A DNA stretch of 64,000 nt. Origin: Candidatus Flexifilum breve. Its GTDB lineage: Bacteria; Chloroflexota; Anaerolineae; Aggregatilineales; Phototrophicaceae. Made by a program: the position numbers and the translations under genes. The notes below the pieces were generated by a model. That model did no database searches. It was given only the letters and a program-made list of their open reading frames with translations, and was not told the origin of the DNA. The DNA lies in the NCBI GenBank assembly GCA_016717205.1, contig JADKGC010000012.1, positions 62,001-126,000 of the forward strand. The letters run 5' to 3'. Shown one piece after another: positions 7,965 to 16,624 of this stretch (position 1 is the first letter of the stretch; each line of letters starts with the position of its first letter).

Positions 7965-10943
7965 ATGTTGAGACGATCCGTCCTGGTAATGGTATCGTTG
8001 TTGTTTATTGGCATCTTTACGGCAGCTGCTCAGGACGTGCAGACGTTCACGGGCAGTATTGACACGAAAAACCCAGCGGTGGATTTTGCTCTGCCCCTTG
8101 AATCTGGCGACGCGGTGACGCTCACAGTGACCGCGATCAACGGCGATCTGGACACGACACTAGAACTACTTGACCCATCCGGTGACACGGTGGCGTACAA
8201 CGATGATATTGACTTTTCGGCTGGCAACACCAATTCGCTGATTGAATTTGTGGCCGACGACGCGGGGGAGTACACCCTGCGCGTCAGCAGCTTTACCGGT
8301 GAAGGTGACTTTGAAGTCACGGTGGAATTTGGGAGCGCTGCGCCGCCGTCCGAACCTGTTGGTGAAGCGACGTTGTTGACGGGCACGATTGATCGCCGTA
8401 ACCCGACGGTCGATTTCCCGCTCGATCTTCAGGTGGGCGAAACCGTCACCCTGACGACTACCGCGTTGGATGATGAACTCGATACGACGCTGGAACTATT
8501 CGATTCGGCGGGGAATTCGGTCGCTTATAACGACGATATCAACCTCGAAGGCGGCGACTACAACTCCGAGATCGTCTATACGGCGGAGAGCGCGGGCGCG
8601 TACACGGTGAGTGTCGGCAGCTTCAACGGCACAGGCGACTTTGAATTGGCCATCGTTCGCGGAGCGGCGCAACCTCCCCGCTTGCCGGGGCGCGGCGGCA
8701 CGAGCTCCAGCGGTGAGCCGGGCTTCACCACCGTGCTCGAAGGCTCGATCAGCAGCAGCGCGGATCAAGTGGAATTCGATCTCGAAGTGCAGGCAGGCAC
8801 CAGCATCATCCTGCAAACGCAGAGCCTGACCGGCAACCTCGATACCACGCTGACGCTGCTTGACCCGAATGGGCGCGAGGTGACGACCGTCGACGACATT
8901 AATCTCGACGGCAGCAACGTCAATTCGGTGATCTTCTACGATGTCGACACGACCGGGATCTATACTGCCCGCGTTGGCGCATACGATGGCGAGGGTGACT
9001 TCACGCTCGTCTTCACGCAGTTGAATGCGCCGCAAGCGAACACGCAAATCTTCCGGGACGAGCTGACCAGTTCGGCCTTGATAGCACAATATCCGCTTGA
9101 ACTGGTGGCGGGTGATGGAGTGGTGATCCAGACTCAGTCGCTGAGTGGTGAATTGGATACCGTGCTCACCCTGTATGATCCGCAGGGCGAGGTCTACTAC
9201 GAGAACGACGACATCAACACCGATTCGTACAACTACAACTCCGCGATTTCGTTCACGGTGGACGACTCAGGGACGTATACGGTCGGGGTGGCGGGCTACG
9301 ACGACTCAGTCGGCGAATTCCTGCTTACGGTGACAACGGGCTTGATGACGGCGGGCGGCGAACAGCCCGTGACGATCGGCGCGGCGGAACAGGTTGAGCG
9401 CGGTGAAATAACGTCTTCGAACTCGGAACTCGATTTCACATTTAATCTGGAAGCGGGCGAAACCGCGCTGATTCAGACGGAAGCAATTGACGATACGCTT
9501 GACACCATTCTGACGATTCTCGACCCGAATGGTTCGGAAGTCGCCTATAACGACGACTACCAGAGCGAAAGCTATAACTCGGGCATCGTCTTCACGGCGG
9601 AGCAGGGCGGCACCTATACCGCGGTGGTGAGCAGCTACGGCGATACGACCGGGCGGTTCACGCTCGCGGTGACGGTGGGCGGCGAAGAACTGGTCGACCA
9701 GTTCGACAACATCAAGCGCGTGCAGTTGAGCGGCACGGCGCTCACCCGCGAGACAGAGAACTTCATCATCCACTACACGCTGGAAGGCGAAGACGCGACG
9801 ACTGAGGAATATGTCGATGCCGCGGCGGAATACGCCGATTCGGTGTGGAACGTCGAAATCAACGAGATGGGCTGGGCTGCGCCACCGCCGGATCAGGGTT
9901 CGGGTGGGGATGATCGCTTTGACATCTACCTCGCCAACATCTTCAACGAGGCGGATGAATGTCTCTACGGTTACGCCAGCAGTGAACCGGGCATCGGCAG
10001 CGGTGACAACCCGAACACGAGTAAGCAGGAGACTAACGCTTACACGAGCTATCTGGTCGTCGATAACGACTACGACCGTGATAACCCGGTTGGTGGGTCG
10101 TGCGGCGGCGAAGAACGTGCGCTGGCTGACCTGCACACGACGCTCGCCCATGAGTTCAATCATAATGTTCAGTTCGGCTACGACGCTGCGGAACCGCACA
10201 ACTGGTTCTTTGAAGCGATTGCCTCGTGGCACGAAATCTACGTTGCGGAGGATGACGAAGCGGCGACCATTTATGTGGCCGACAACTTCAGCTATCCGGA
10301 AGTCTGCTTTGGCTCGAAGGACGACACGCTGATTTACGGGCATTGGCTGTACCTGCAGTCGCTGGCGGATGTCCACGGTATAGATGTGGTGCGTTCGTTG
10401 TGGGAAAGTGCGGTCGACTATGACGGGTTTGAAGCGCTCGAACGTGCGCTCGCCGGGTATGGCGACAGCATTGAAAACTCGATGCTGCGCTACGCAGCGC
10501 AGAACGTCACGCGCACCTATCCATACGCCGATCGCTTTGGCGCGACGGTGTGGCGCGAAGAGACGATCAACAACACAGGCGAATGGACATTCACGGGGCA
10601 GGGCATTCAAGAACTGGCGACCAACTACTATGATGTGCAGTTGGGCGGCGGGGCGTTTGATGTGTCTTTTGCCGACGGTGGCGAAGAGATGCAGTTCGTC
10701 GTCATTGCTGTGCGCGGCGACGAAGCGGACATCTTCAACTTGGGTCATGCCGGTACATTCAGCACGGACGGCTATGATGATGTCGTGCTGGCGGTGGTGA
10801 ACCTGCGCTACGACGAAGATGTCGAAGACTGCTCGTATGAGAGCTACTCGTTCAACGTGAGTGCCTCATCGAAGGGCACGAGTGCCGCGCCGACGTACAC
10901 GCTCGACGCGAGCAATTTCGCGCCGATTGGCTCGGCTCAGTAA
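7965..10943 (+). CDS. Secreted metallopeptidase with five PPC-type repeats
   Basis: The 992-residue protein has a signal peptide (about residues 1-22, ending AAAQD). Five tandem beta-sandwich repeats of about 95-105 residues follow up to about residue 575; each carries LDTTLTLLDP and NDDI motifs typical of bacterial pre-peptidase C-terminal (PPC) domains. A peptidase-like domain comes next, with HEFNH at 729-733 and Glu750 in WFFEAIASW, a gluzincin-like zinc arrangement. The last 150 residues look beta-rich. The order is unusual, since PPC domains normally follow the peptidase. The ATG at 7965 follows AAAAAGGA. It is probably an extracellular protease or a surface protein with a metal site. 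The gene ends at a strong hairpin. Confidence 0.82.
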   Translation: MLRRSVLVMVSLLFIGIFTAAAQDVQTFTGSIDTKNPAVDFALPLESGDAVTLTVTAINGDLDTTLELLDPSGDTVAYNDDIDFSAGNTNSLIEFVADDAGEYTLRVSSFTGEGDFEVTVEFGSAAPPSEPVGEATLLTGTIDRRNPTVDFPLDLQVGETVTLTTTALDDELDTTLELFDSAGNSVAYNDDINLEGGDYNSEIVYTAESAGAYTVSVGSFNGTGDFELAIVRGAAQPPRLPGRGGTSSSGEPGFTTVLEGSISSSADQVEFDLEVQAGTSIILQTQSLTGNLDTTLTLLDPNGREVTTVDDINLDGSNVNSVIFYDVDTTGIYTARVGAYDGEGDFTLVFTQLNAPQANTQIFRDELTSSALIAQYPLELVAGDGVVIQTQSLSGELDTVLTLYDPQGEVYYENDDINTDSYNYNSAISFTVDDSGTYTVGVAGYDDSVGEFLLTVTTGLMTAGGEQPVTIGAAEQVERGEITSSNSELDFTFNLEAGETALIQTEAIDDTLDTILTILDPNGSEVAYNDDYQSESYNSGIVFTAEQGGTYTAVVSSYGDTTGRFTLAVTVGGEELVDQFDNIKRVQLSGTALTRETENFIIHYTLEGEDATTEEYVDAAAEYADSVWNVEINEMGWAAPPPDQGSGGDDRFDIYLANIFNEADECLYGYASSEPGIGSGDNPNTSKQETNAYTSYLVVDNDYDRDNPVGGSCGGEERALADLHTTLAHEFNHNVQFGYDAAEPHNWFFEAIASWHEIYVAEDDEAATIYVADNFSYPEVCFGSKDDTLIYGHWLYLQSLADVHGIDVVRSLWESAVDYDGFEALERALAGYGDSIENSMLRYAAQNVTRTYPYADRFGATVWREETINNTGEWTFTGQGIQELATNYYDVQLGGGAFDVSFADGGEEMQFVVIAVRGDEADIFNLGHAGTFSTDGYDDVVLAVVNLRYDEDVEDCSYESYSFNVSASSKGTSAAPTYTLDASNFAPIGSAQ

Positions 10944-10952
10944 GATCACAGT

Positions 10953-10980
10953 GTCGGGGCGCACAGCCGTGCGCCCCGAC
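10953..10980. terminator. Strong hairpin between convergent genes
   Basis: GTCGGGGCGCAC and GTGCGCCCCGAC form a perfect 12-base-pair stem with a 4-base loop, between the PPC metallopeptidase and the hydrolase-SnoaL gene. It shares GGGGCGCAC/GTGCGCCCC with the palindrome at 3843. Confidence 0.65.
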
Positions 10981-10996
10981 CATCACACAGCAAATT

Positions 10997-12346
10997 CTAG
11001 GCCTGCGCGCCTCCCGGCGCCGGAATCAGTCCCAGATCCTGGAACATCTTCACCCCGTTGAATTCCTGCCAGCGGCCGTCGATTTTCCCATCATCATTGA
11101 AGCGATAGATGGCCATGCCCGTCCATTCGGCACGCCGATTGGTCGGCGGTTGCCCGAACATCGAACCGGTGTTGGTCCCGCTGGCCGGCCCGTACACCAT
11201 GACATACGAGCCTTCGGCCACCATGTATTCGACGCTCGTCTGAAAGTCCGGGAAGGCGTTCATGTACATGATGTTCGCCTGTTTGAAGGCCTCGCCGCCC
11301 CGCAGTTCCTGCCCGGCGGCGCTGGTGTAGCTGACGAACTCCGGCGCAAACAGTTCGTCGTAGACGGCGAGATTCCCGACTGCCGTCTGATCATAGAAAT
11401 ATTGGATGATTTGCTTGTTGCGTTCCGGGTTTTGCGGCGCTCCCATCAAACCACGCGGATTGTGCAGATACTTGTTGAACCACTGAATCGCTTCATCGGC
11501 GGCGTATGTCACCCACGGCTGACGGGTGTACAAGTCGGTGTGCAGGCAGTCGTAGATCACAAGTTTCTTCGGCTCTTGGGCGCGCTCCATCACGGCGCGG
11601 ACCAGTTCGGGGGGTATCAGATCCTTCTCACCGTGAATCATGAGCAGCGCCGTCGGAGAAATCAGGTGCACTGCGGCATCACCGTGATAGCCGAGCAGGT
11701 GCTCAACGGATTCAATCGTGATGCGGTTTTCGTAGGACCTGGCGTAAGTCTGCATGGCTTCGGTGTAAAAGTCGTAGGCTTCTTGCAGCGGCATGGCCGC
11801 ATTGGTGCCGGGAAGCCCGACCGCGGGCATGTAGGTTGCGGCTGTGCCTGCGCGGAAGCGCGTATCACGGTCACCATTGATGAAACCGAGCAGCCCTTTG
11901 AGCGCGGTCGCGCCCAGCATGCTCTCTTGTGAGTTCAGGCCCGTCGCAACGCTGACGACCGCTTTTAAGCGGCGGTCGTACGCGCCTAAGTTGAGCATAT
12001 GCACGCCGCCGATAGAGAGCCCCCAACCGCCGATGTTGTCCTTATCGACTTCCGGCTGCGCGCGCAGCCAGGTAATGGCGTTGCGGATATCTTGCAGTTG
12101 TTCGTGCGGAACAAGGTGATTGCGCGGCTCGCCAGCGCTGCCGCCGTAATGCCGGTAGTCGAAGACGAGGACGATAAAACCCGCTTGACAAAAACGTTCG
12201 GCATAACCCGGTAGGGTGATCTCCTTCACGGCGCTGATCGCATTGGCCATGACGATCGCGGGCGCTTTCCCGGTCAGGGCTTCCGGGACATACAGCCAAC
12301 CACTTACCTGCTCCCCGTCACTCAAAAAGCTGACATCTCTACGCAT
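10997..12346 (-). CDS. Alpha/beta hydrolase fused to a SnoaL-like domain
   Basis: Residues 1-300 form an alpha/beta hydrolase of the dienelactone hydrolase/S15-like type, with the nucleophile elbow GWGLSIGG (Ser111), an acid region MIHGEKDLIPPE and a candidate catalytic His in CLHTDLY. Residues about 315-440 form a SnoaL/NTF2-like alpha-beta barrel (IIQYFYDQTAVGN, then AFPDFQTSVEYMVAEG, WTGMAIYRFNDDGKI), a domain that binds or cyclises small polyketide-like or aromatic molecules. No signal peptide is present, so it is cytoplasmic. The ATG at 12346 follows GAGAAAATC. The two domains may act in sequence on one ester substrate, but the substrate is unknown. Confidence 0.82.
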   Translation of the reverse strand: MRRDVSFLSDGEQVSGWLYVPEALTGKAPAIVMANAISAVKEITLPGYAERFCQAGFIVLVFDYRHYGGSAGEPRNHLVPHEQLQDIRNAITWLRAQPEVDKDNIGGWGLSIGGVHMLNLGAYDRRLKAVVSVATGLNSQESMLGATALKGLLGFINGDRDTRFRAGTAATYMPAVGLPGTNAAMPLQEAYDFYTEAMQTYARSYENRITIESVEHLLGYHGDAAVHLISPTALLMIHGEKDLIPPELVRAVMERAQEPKKLVIYDCLHTDLYTRQPWVTYAADEAIQWFNKYLHNPRGLMGAPQNPERNKQIIQYFYDQTAVGNLAVYDELFAPEFVSYTSAAGQELRGGEAFKQANIMYMNAFPDFQTSVEYMVAEGSYVMVYGPASGTNTGSMFGQPPTNRRAEWTGMAIYRFNDDGKIDGRWQEFNGVKMFQDLGLIPAPGGAQA

Positions 12347-12514
12347 GATTTTCTCGCTTTGTCTGAATGTTTGCCTATGCTCGCTGCTATCCTAGCGAAA
12401 ATGACGGATTGTGACATCAATCGAAGTGCTGAGACGGACGCACGACTCCTGTCGGATTACGCACGGATCAAAGTCATCTACTATGTGGCCACCGCCCAAT
12501 GAGGAGAAGACACC

Positions 12515-12835
12515 GTGATTTCGATCATCATGCTCTACCCCAAGACGACTGACAGCACTTTTAATTGGGATTATTTCATCAGCAGCCACATCAAGCGCAT
12601 CCACGAAATCTTTGACCCGCTGGGACTCGTGCGCGTCCAACTGCATTCGGGCATGGGGTCAGCGCTGCCCGGTCAGCCACCGCCGTATGCGTGCCTTTGT
12701 GAATTCAACTTCGAAACGCTGGAAGGCTTTCAGAAGGGCTTCATGGCGGAAGGGGCGTGGATTATGGACGATATCCATAACTATACGAACGTACAACCGC
12801 TTGTGCAGATCAGCAGTTTGAGGGACCTTAAGTAG
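12515..12835 (+). CDS. EthD-family small protein
   Basis: The 106-residue protein has the ferredoxin-like alpha-beta pattern of EthD proteins (MISIIMLYPK, then a central CLCEFNFETLEGFQKGF, and DIHNYTNVQPLVQIS at the end). EthD was first found with ethyl tert-butyl ether degradation genes, but most members have no defined role. The start is a GTG with GAGGAGA 7 bases upstream; an ATG five codons later lacks such spacing. It stands alone, divergent from the hydrolase-SnoaL gene and convergent with the CpaF-type gene. Confidence 0.75.
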   Translation: MISIIMLYPKTTDSTFNWDYFISSHIKRIHEIFDPLGLVRVQLHSGMGSALPGQPPPYACLCEFNFETLEGFQKGFMAEGAWIMDDIHNYTNVQPLVQISSLRDLK

Positions 12836-12927
12836 CGCGCTGGGCGTCCAGTGCTGGCGTGTTTAGAGCCAGCGCGCGGCGCTGCGGTCGGTGGGGCGGG
12901 ATGCGCCATCACTGTACTGAAACAGCA

Positions 12928-14139
12928 TCACGTAATCCGGGTAATCCGAGTCGGCACGGGACTGCCATTCCGCGATGCTGAACAGCTGGAGGCGACCCCG
13001 ATCCGCGCGGTCGTCAGCACCAATGGCAAACGTTCGTATAGGGCATGGACGAGCTTTTCACCCTGACCGATGGCTGAACGCCGCGCCAGCATGCCCAACG
13101 CACTTTGCAGACGTTTAGCGTCGGGAACACCGCGTACACTCCACACCTGACGCGGCGGATTCTCAATGGAGAGCAGCGGCGCGATGGAGAGCGGCTCATC
13201 AGCGCGAATTTCGTCGAGGATGAGCAAATCGGGCTGGCGGGCGAGCGCTGCCTCAATCTGATTCCCGAACGAGGCTCCGGCTTGCTCGCCAACCGCCCAC
13301 TGTACCATCAACCGCTCGTAGTGCGGCGCTAAGTGCATCTCGCCGGAGCGTTCGACGGCTAGTGCTCTGTCCGCAGGCGGGAGGGCAGAGGCTAAAGCAC
13401 TCAGCAGCGTCGTTTTGCCCGACTCCGGTTCACCCGCAATCGTGACGCCATACTTCGAAACAGCGATTTTCTGAGTGAACGCTGCGGCCTCGGCGGTCAT
13501 AAAGCCGCTTTCAACCAGCGAGTTCAGCGTTGGCGCTTGCACCGGGTGCAGGCGAATGTCGACGCTAATCACGGGAGCGTAGGGCGGCATAATCACGTTG
13601 AGGGCGGCGCGCCGATCGCCGACGCGCAAACCCGTTTCGAGGATGGGGGTGTCGTCGCGCAGTTCCGCCCCGGCATCGATGACCAAGCGACCGATTACGC
13701 GGCGCAAATGCTCGGTGTCTTCAAACTGGGGCTTGAGGTTGACGAGTTCGCCGTGCCCGTAACGCACTGAGGTGTGATCCGCGCCATAAATTGAAATCGT
13801 CGTGATGCTTTCGTCCAAGAACAGCGTGTCGAGCGCCCCATAACCGAAAAGATCGCTGTAAATGCCGCTGACTAGCCCGGCGCGTTCGTCGTCGCTGATG
13901 ACAATCGATTCGACGGCGAGGACGTAGTTGGCGACTTCGAGCACCATGCGCAGGCGTTTGCTCGGCGTATCGGCTTCGCGGATCTGGGGCGAGTCTTCGC
14001 CGTATTCTTCGAAGAACTGGTCGGCGATGCGCTCTTTGAGCGCCGCCAGCGACATCATCCGGGTGCCGCGGCGGGCAGTCACGAACTGCGGTTCGCGCCC
14101 TTCATCGGCGTTGGGGCGCAAGGGACGATCATCGGTCAT
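12928..14139 (-). CDS. CpaF/TadA-type secretion ATPase, 3' frameshift suspected
   Basis: Type II/IV secretion ATPases of the CpaF family power pilus assembly. The 403-residue product has the N-terminal all-alpha region, a Walker A GEPESGKTT (236-244) and a Walker B LLILDE (305-310). After residue about 372 the frame gives an unlikely tail (SSCSASRNGSPVPTR). A one-base shift near 13015 instead reads DDRADRGRLQLFSIAEWQ and continues to a TAA at 12863 with an ordinary protein composition. This suggests a single missing base. No pilin, TadB/C or prepilin peptidase gene lies nearby. Its start overlaps the end of the nicotinate phosphoribosyltransferase gene by 11 bases, so the two are probably cotranscribed. 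Confidence 0.8.
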   Translation of the reverse strand: MTDDRPLRPNADEGREPQFVTARRGTRMMSLAALKERIADQFFEEYGEDSPQIREADTPSKRLRMVLEVANYVLAVESIVISDDERAGLVSGIYSDLFGYGALDTLFLDESITTISIYGADHTSVRYGHGELVNLKPQFEDTEHLRRVIGRLVIDAGAELRDDTPILETGLRVGDRRAALNVIMPPYAPVISVDIRLHPVQAPTLNSLVESGFMTAEAAAFTQKIAVSKYGVTIAGEPESGKTTLLSALASALPPADRALAVERSGEMHLAPHYERLMVQWAVGEQAGASFGNQIEAALARQPDLLILDEIRADEPLSIAPLLSIENPPRQVWSVRGVPDAKRLQSALGMLARRSAIGQGEKLVHALYERLPLVLTTARIGVASSCSASRNGSPVPTRITRIT

Positions 14140-15478
14140 GCTGGTCTAGCTCTCCTAAGTTGACGGGCTGGAGATCGGGATTGGCATTGGGCATCCGACC
14201 AACTTTAGGCACATCGTACCACACCCCATTGATCTGGACACGCACGACATCCATTGTGAAACCGGTGTTGGTGGCCGAATCATTGCGCAGCAGCGATGAC
14301 CCGACGCCATAAATATCGACCGGGACGCGGTCGCGTTCAAATTGGGCGATGCGTTCGGCGTTGAAGCCGCCCGTTACCACGATCTTGATGTTCTGGCAGT
14401 AGGTTTGCGCCGCGTTACGCAGGTGATCAGGGATATTCCAGCTTTCCCACGCGCGGTCGAGTGCCGCCCGTACGACGCGGACGAGCTTCTCATTCACGCC
14501 ATAGGGATCATCGTCGCCGAGTGAGATATCGCGGACACTCAGGCTGGTATCGAGCCGCACACCGTCGAGCGTCCAGCGCCGCTGACCATCAGCGTCACCT
14601 GCGGCGAGCGCAGCCTGGTAATGCGGCCAGAACGCCGCCGCCGTCGCCAGCGCGTCGCCGACCGTATCATTATTAAAGTCAGCCAGCACATAGCGCGGCA
14701 CATGGACGGGCATGCTCGTCGCAAAGGCGACCATGGCTTCGGCGGTGTCGCCGAAGAAGGCGGCGATCAGCGCGTGCGGAATCGTGCCGCCACCGTGCCC
14801 ACCCCACCACGCCCCCTGTTGATCGGTGCTAACGGCGGGTTTGGTCGACTGGCCCGTCTCATGATTGTATGCCTGCACTGCCAGCCAGTAGCCGTAGCCG
14901 TCGACGGCCTGGACTTCAGGCAGGTCAAAGCGTGCCGGGAAGAACAAAATGGGCTTACCATTAGAGACGCGCAGCACATCCAGCACATTGGTGGCGATGC
15001 GGCTGGCGCGGGCGAGCACGCCGAGAATCGGTGTTTCGAGCAGGGCGAAATCCCGGTAGCAGCCGCGAATTTTGAGCACGGGGCGCACCTGATCGGGCTG
15101 CCCGGCGTAAGGGATGAGCACACCATCTTCGACCGCCTCGACGTCCAGCGATTTCCACGTTTCGACGAACGTGTCGTCGTGCCAGTAGCCTGTGCCGTGC
15201 CGGAGCATGGCCAGCGCCGCGTCGACGCCCGCGATTAAGGCGTACGGGGCACGCCGCGTGAAGACCTGCGCCTCCACGACGAGATCGCCGACCGCCACGG
15301 TGGACAAATCAACGGGGAGGGAACGCGGACGCCGACCTGCGAAACGATAGCCAGACGCCTGTGCCGCTCTGAGCACATCGACCACATTGGCGAAATACTT
15401 GTCACTGTACAGACCGCGCCGCAGCCCCGCAAAATCCATATTGATGCGGGTATTTCTCTGGTGGTCAAAAACGGTCAT
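14129..15478 (-). CDS. Nicotinate phosphoribosyltransferase family protein
   Basis: The family joins nicotinate with PRPP to give nicotinate mononucleotide in NAD salvage. The 449-residue protein shows GLYSDKYF near the N-terminus, FALLETPILGVLA in the middle, GTIPHALIAAF, and a C-terminal DIYGVGSSLL (phosphate-binding loop). ATG 15478 (MTVFDHQ) is favoured over an upstream ATG 14 codons earlier that would overlap the divergent promoter region. With the NrtR-like regulator and nicotinamidase-like hydrolase it could complete a nicotinamide-to-NAD route. The sequence is diverged, so action on nicotinamide or another base remains possible. Confidence 0.82.
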   Translation of the reverse strand: MTVFDHQRNTRINMDFAGLRRGLYSDKYFANVVDVLRAAQASGYRFAGRRPRSLPVDLSTVAVGDLVVEAQVFTRRAPYALIAGVDAALAMLRHGTGYWHDDTFVETWKSLDVEAVEDGVLIPYAGQPDQVRPVLKIRGCYRDFALLETPILGVLARASRIATNVLDVLRVSNGKPILFFPARFDLPEVQAVDGYGYWLAVQAYNHETGQSTKPAVSTDQQGAWWGGHGGGTIPHALIAAFFGDTAEAMVAFATSMPVHVPRYVLADFNNDTVGDALATAAAFWPHYQAALAAGDADGQRRWTLDGVRLDTSLSVRDISLGDDDPYGVNEKLVRVVRAALDRAWESWNIPDHLRNAAQTYCQNIKIVVTGGFNAERIAQFERDRVPVDIYGVGSSLLRNDSATNTGFTMDVVRVQINGVWYDVPKVGRMPNANPDLQPVNLGELDQHDR

Positions 15479-15544
15479 GGAATTGTCCCGGTAAGTTTTG
15501 CTATACTTCGCCGCGTTCACGTTAAGGTAAGGACATTGAAAGTA

Positions 15545-16516
15545 ATGGACATCATTGTAACCGGATCAATCGCCTATGACTACCTGATGCGATTTCCCGG
15601 ACACTTCAGCGAACATATCATCCGCGAGCATCTGCATCAAGTCAGCTTGAGCTTTCTTGTGGAAGATATGTCCAAGCATTGGGGCGGCAACGCCGCCAAT
15701 ATCGCCTATACCATGGCGCTGCTGGGGATGCGTCCCAAGCTCTTTGGGACGGTTGGACGTGATTTTGGGGACTATCGCCTGTGGCTGGAGTCGGTAGGCG
15801 TAGATTGCAGCACCGTCCGCCAGATCGACAACGTGTTCACGGCTTCGTTCTTTGCCAATACTGACCTCGATAACAATCAGATCTCGTCGTTTTACAGCGG
15901 CGCGATGGCGCTGGCGAAGAACTACCGCATCGCCGATGTTTACGATGGCATCCCCGATCTCGTCATCATCTCCCCCAATGATCCGGTTGCGATGACAAGT
16001 CTGGCAGAAGAGTGCCGCACTCGGGGTATTCGTTTCCTCTACGATCCCGGTCAGCAAGTTCCACGCCTCACCGGGGCCGAACTGCAGCAGGGTATGCAGG
16101 GCGCGTATGCCATGGTTGTCAACGCCTATGAAGCCGAACTGATCTCCAACAAGACTGGTTTAACGATTGACCAACTGCGCGATCAAATTGAGATCCTGAT
16201 CGTCACCCAAGGCAAGAACGGGTCGCATATTTACCAGCATGGGACGATGACCGAAGTGCCGGCCTTTCCAATCGATTCGATCAAAGACCCGACCGGCGTC
16301 GGCGATGCCTATCGTTCCGGCTTGATCTTTGGAATGATGAATGGCGCGCCGCTCAAATTGGCGGGCGAAGTCGGATCGTTGTGCGCCGCCTATGTGCTGG
16401 AACAGGTCGGCACGCAGAGCCACAAGTTCACCGTAGAAGAGTTCACGGCGCGTTTCCGCACCCATTATGCCGATGATGGCGCTCTGGAGCGCTTGTTCCA
16501 ACCGGCGTCCGCCTAG
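15545..16516 (+). CDS. adoK: Adenosine kinase, PfkB family (mycobacterial AdoK type)
   Basis: This kinase phosphorylates adenosine to AMP. The N-terminal blocks TGSIAYDYLMRFPGHFSE, EHLHQVSLSFLVED and GGNAANIAY closely follow the sequence I know for mycobacterial adenosine kinase, a PfkB-family enzyme unlike the eukaryotic type. The catalytic loop is DPTGVGDAYRSG with the base Asp254. The chosen ATG gives 323 residues, the normal length; an upstream ATG 28 codons earlier adds unrelated residues. It lies 108 bases before ahcY on the same strand. Adenosine is a product of AhcY, so removing it pulls that reversible reaction forward; the pair is functionally coherent. Confidence 0.88.
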   Translation: MDIIVTGSIAYDYLMRFPGHFSEHIIREHLHQVSLSFLVEDMSKHWGGNAANIAYTMALLGMRPKLFGTVGRDFGDYRLWLESVGVDCSTVRQIDNVFTASFFANTDLDNNQISSFYSGAMALAKNYRIADVYDGIPDLVIISPNDPVAMTSLAEECRTRGIRFLYDPGQQVPRLTGAELQQGMQGAYAMVVNAYEAELISNKTGLTIDQLRDQIEILIVTQGKNGSHIYQHGTMTEVPAFPIDSIKDPTGVGDAYRSGLIFGMMNGAPLKLAGEVGSLCAAYVLEQVGTQSHKFTVEEFTARFRTHYADDGALERLFQPASA

Positions 16517-16624
16517 TCGTAGGGTAGTCATAGCCGTTACTACCTATTCGTGAATTCGATCAATGTGTTACAATCCCAACGTTTTGGGGATAATTCCCCG
16601 TGATTCTGGAATTCAGGAGACTAC

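Noticed and set aside
9306..10748. Long open frame antisense to the PPC metallopeptidase
   Set aside because: It is 480 codons long, but its product is rich in Arg/Val with no motifs. It is explained by codon bias on the opposite, clearly coding strand.
16517..16624. Possible SAH or SAM riboswitch before ahcY
   Set aside because: The gap is only 108 bases and shows just a short GGGGA/TCCCC hairpin and a 6-bp stem. None of the conserved riboswitch cores I know is present.
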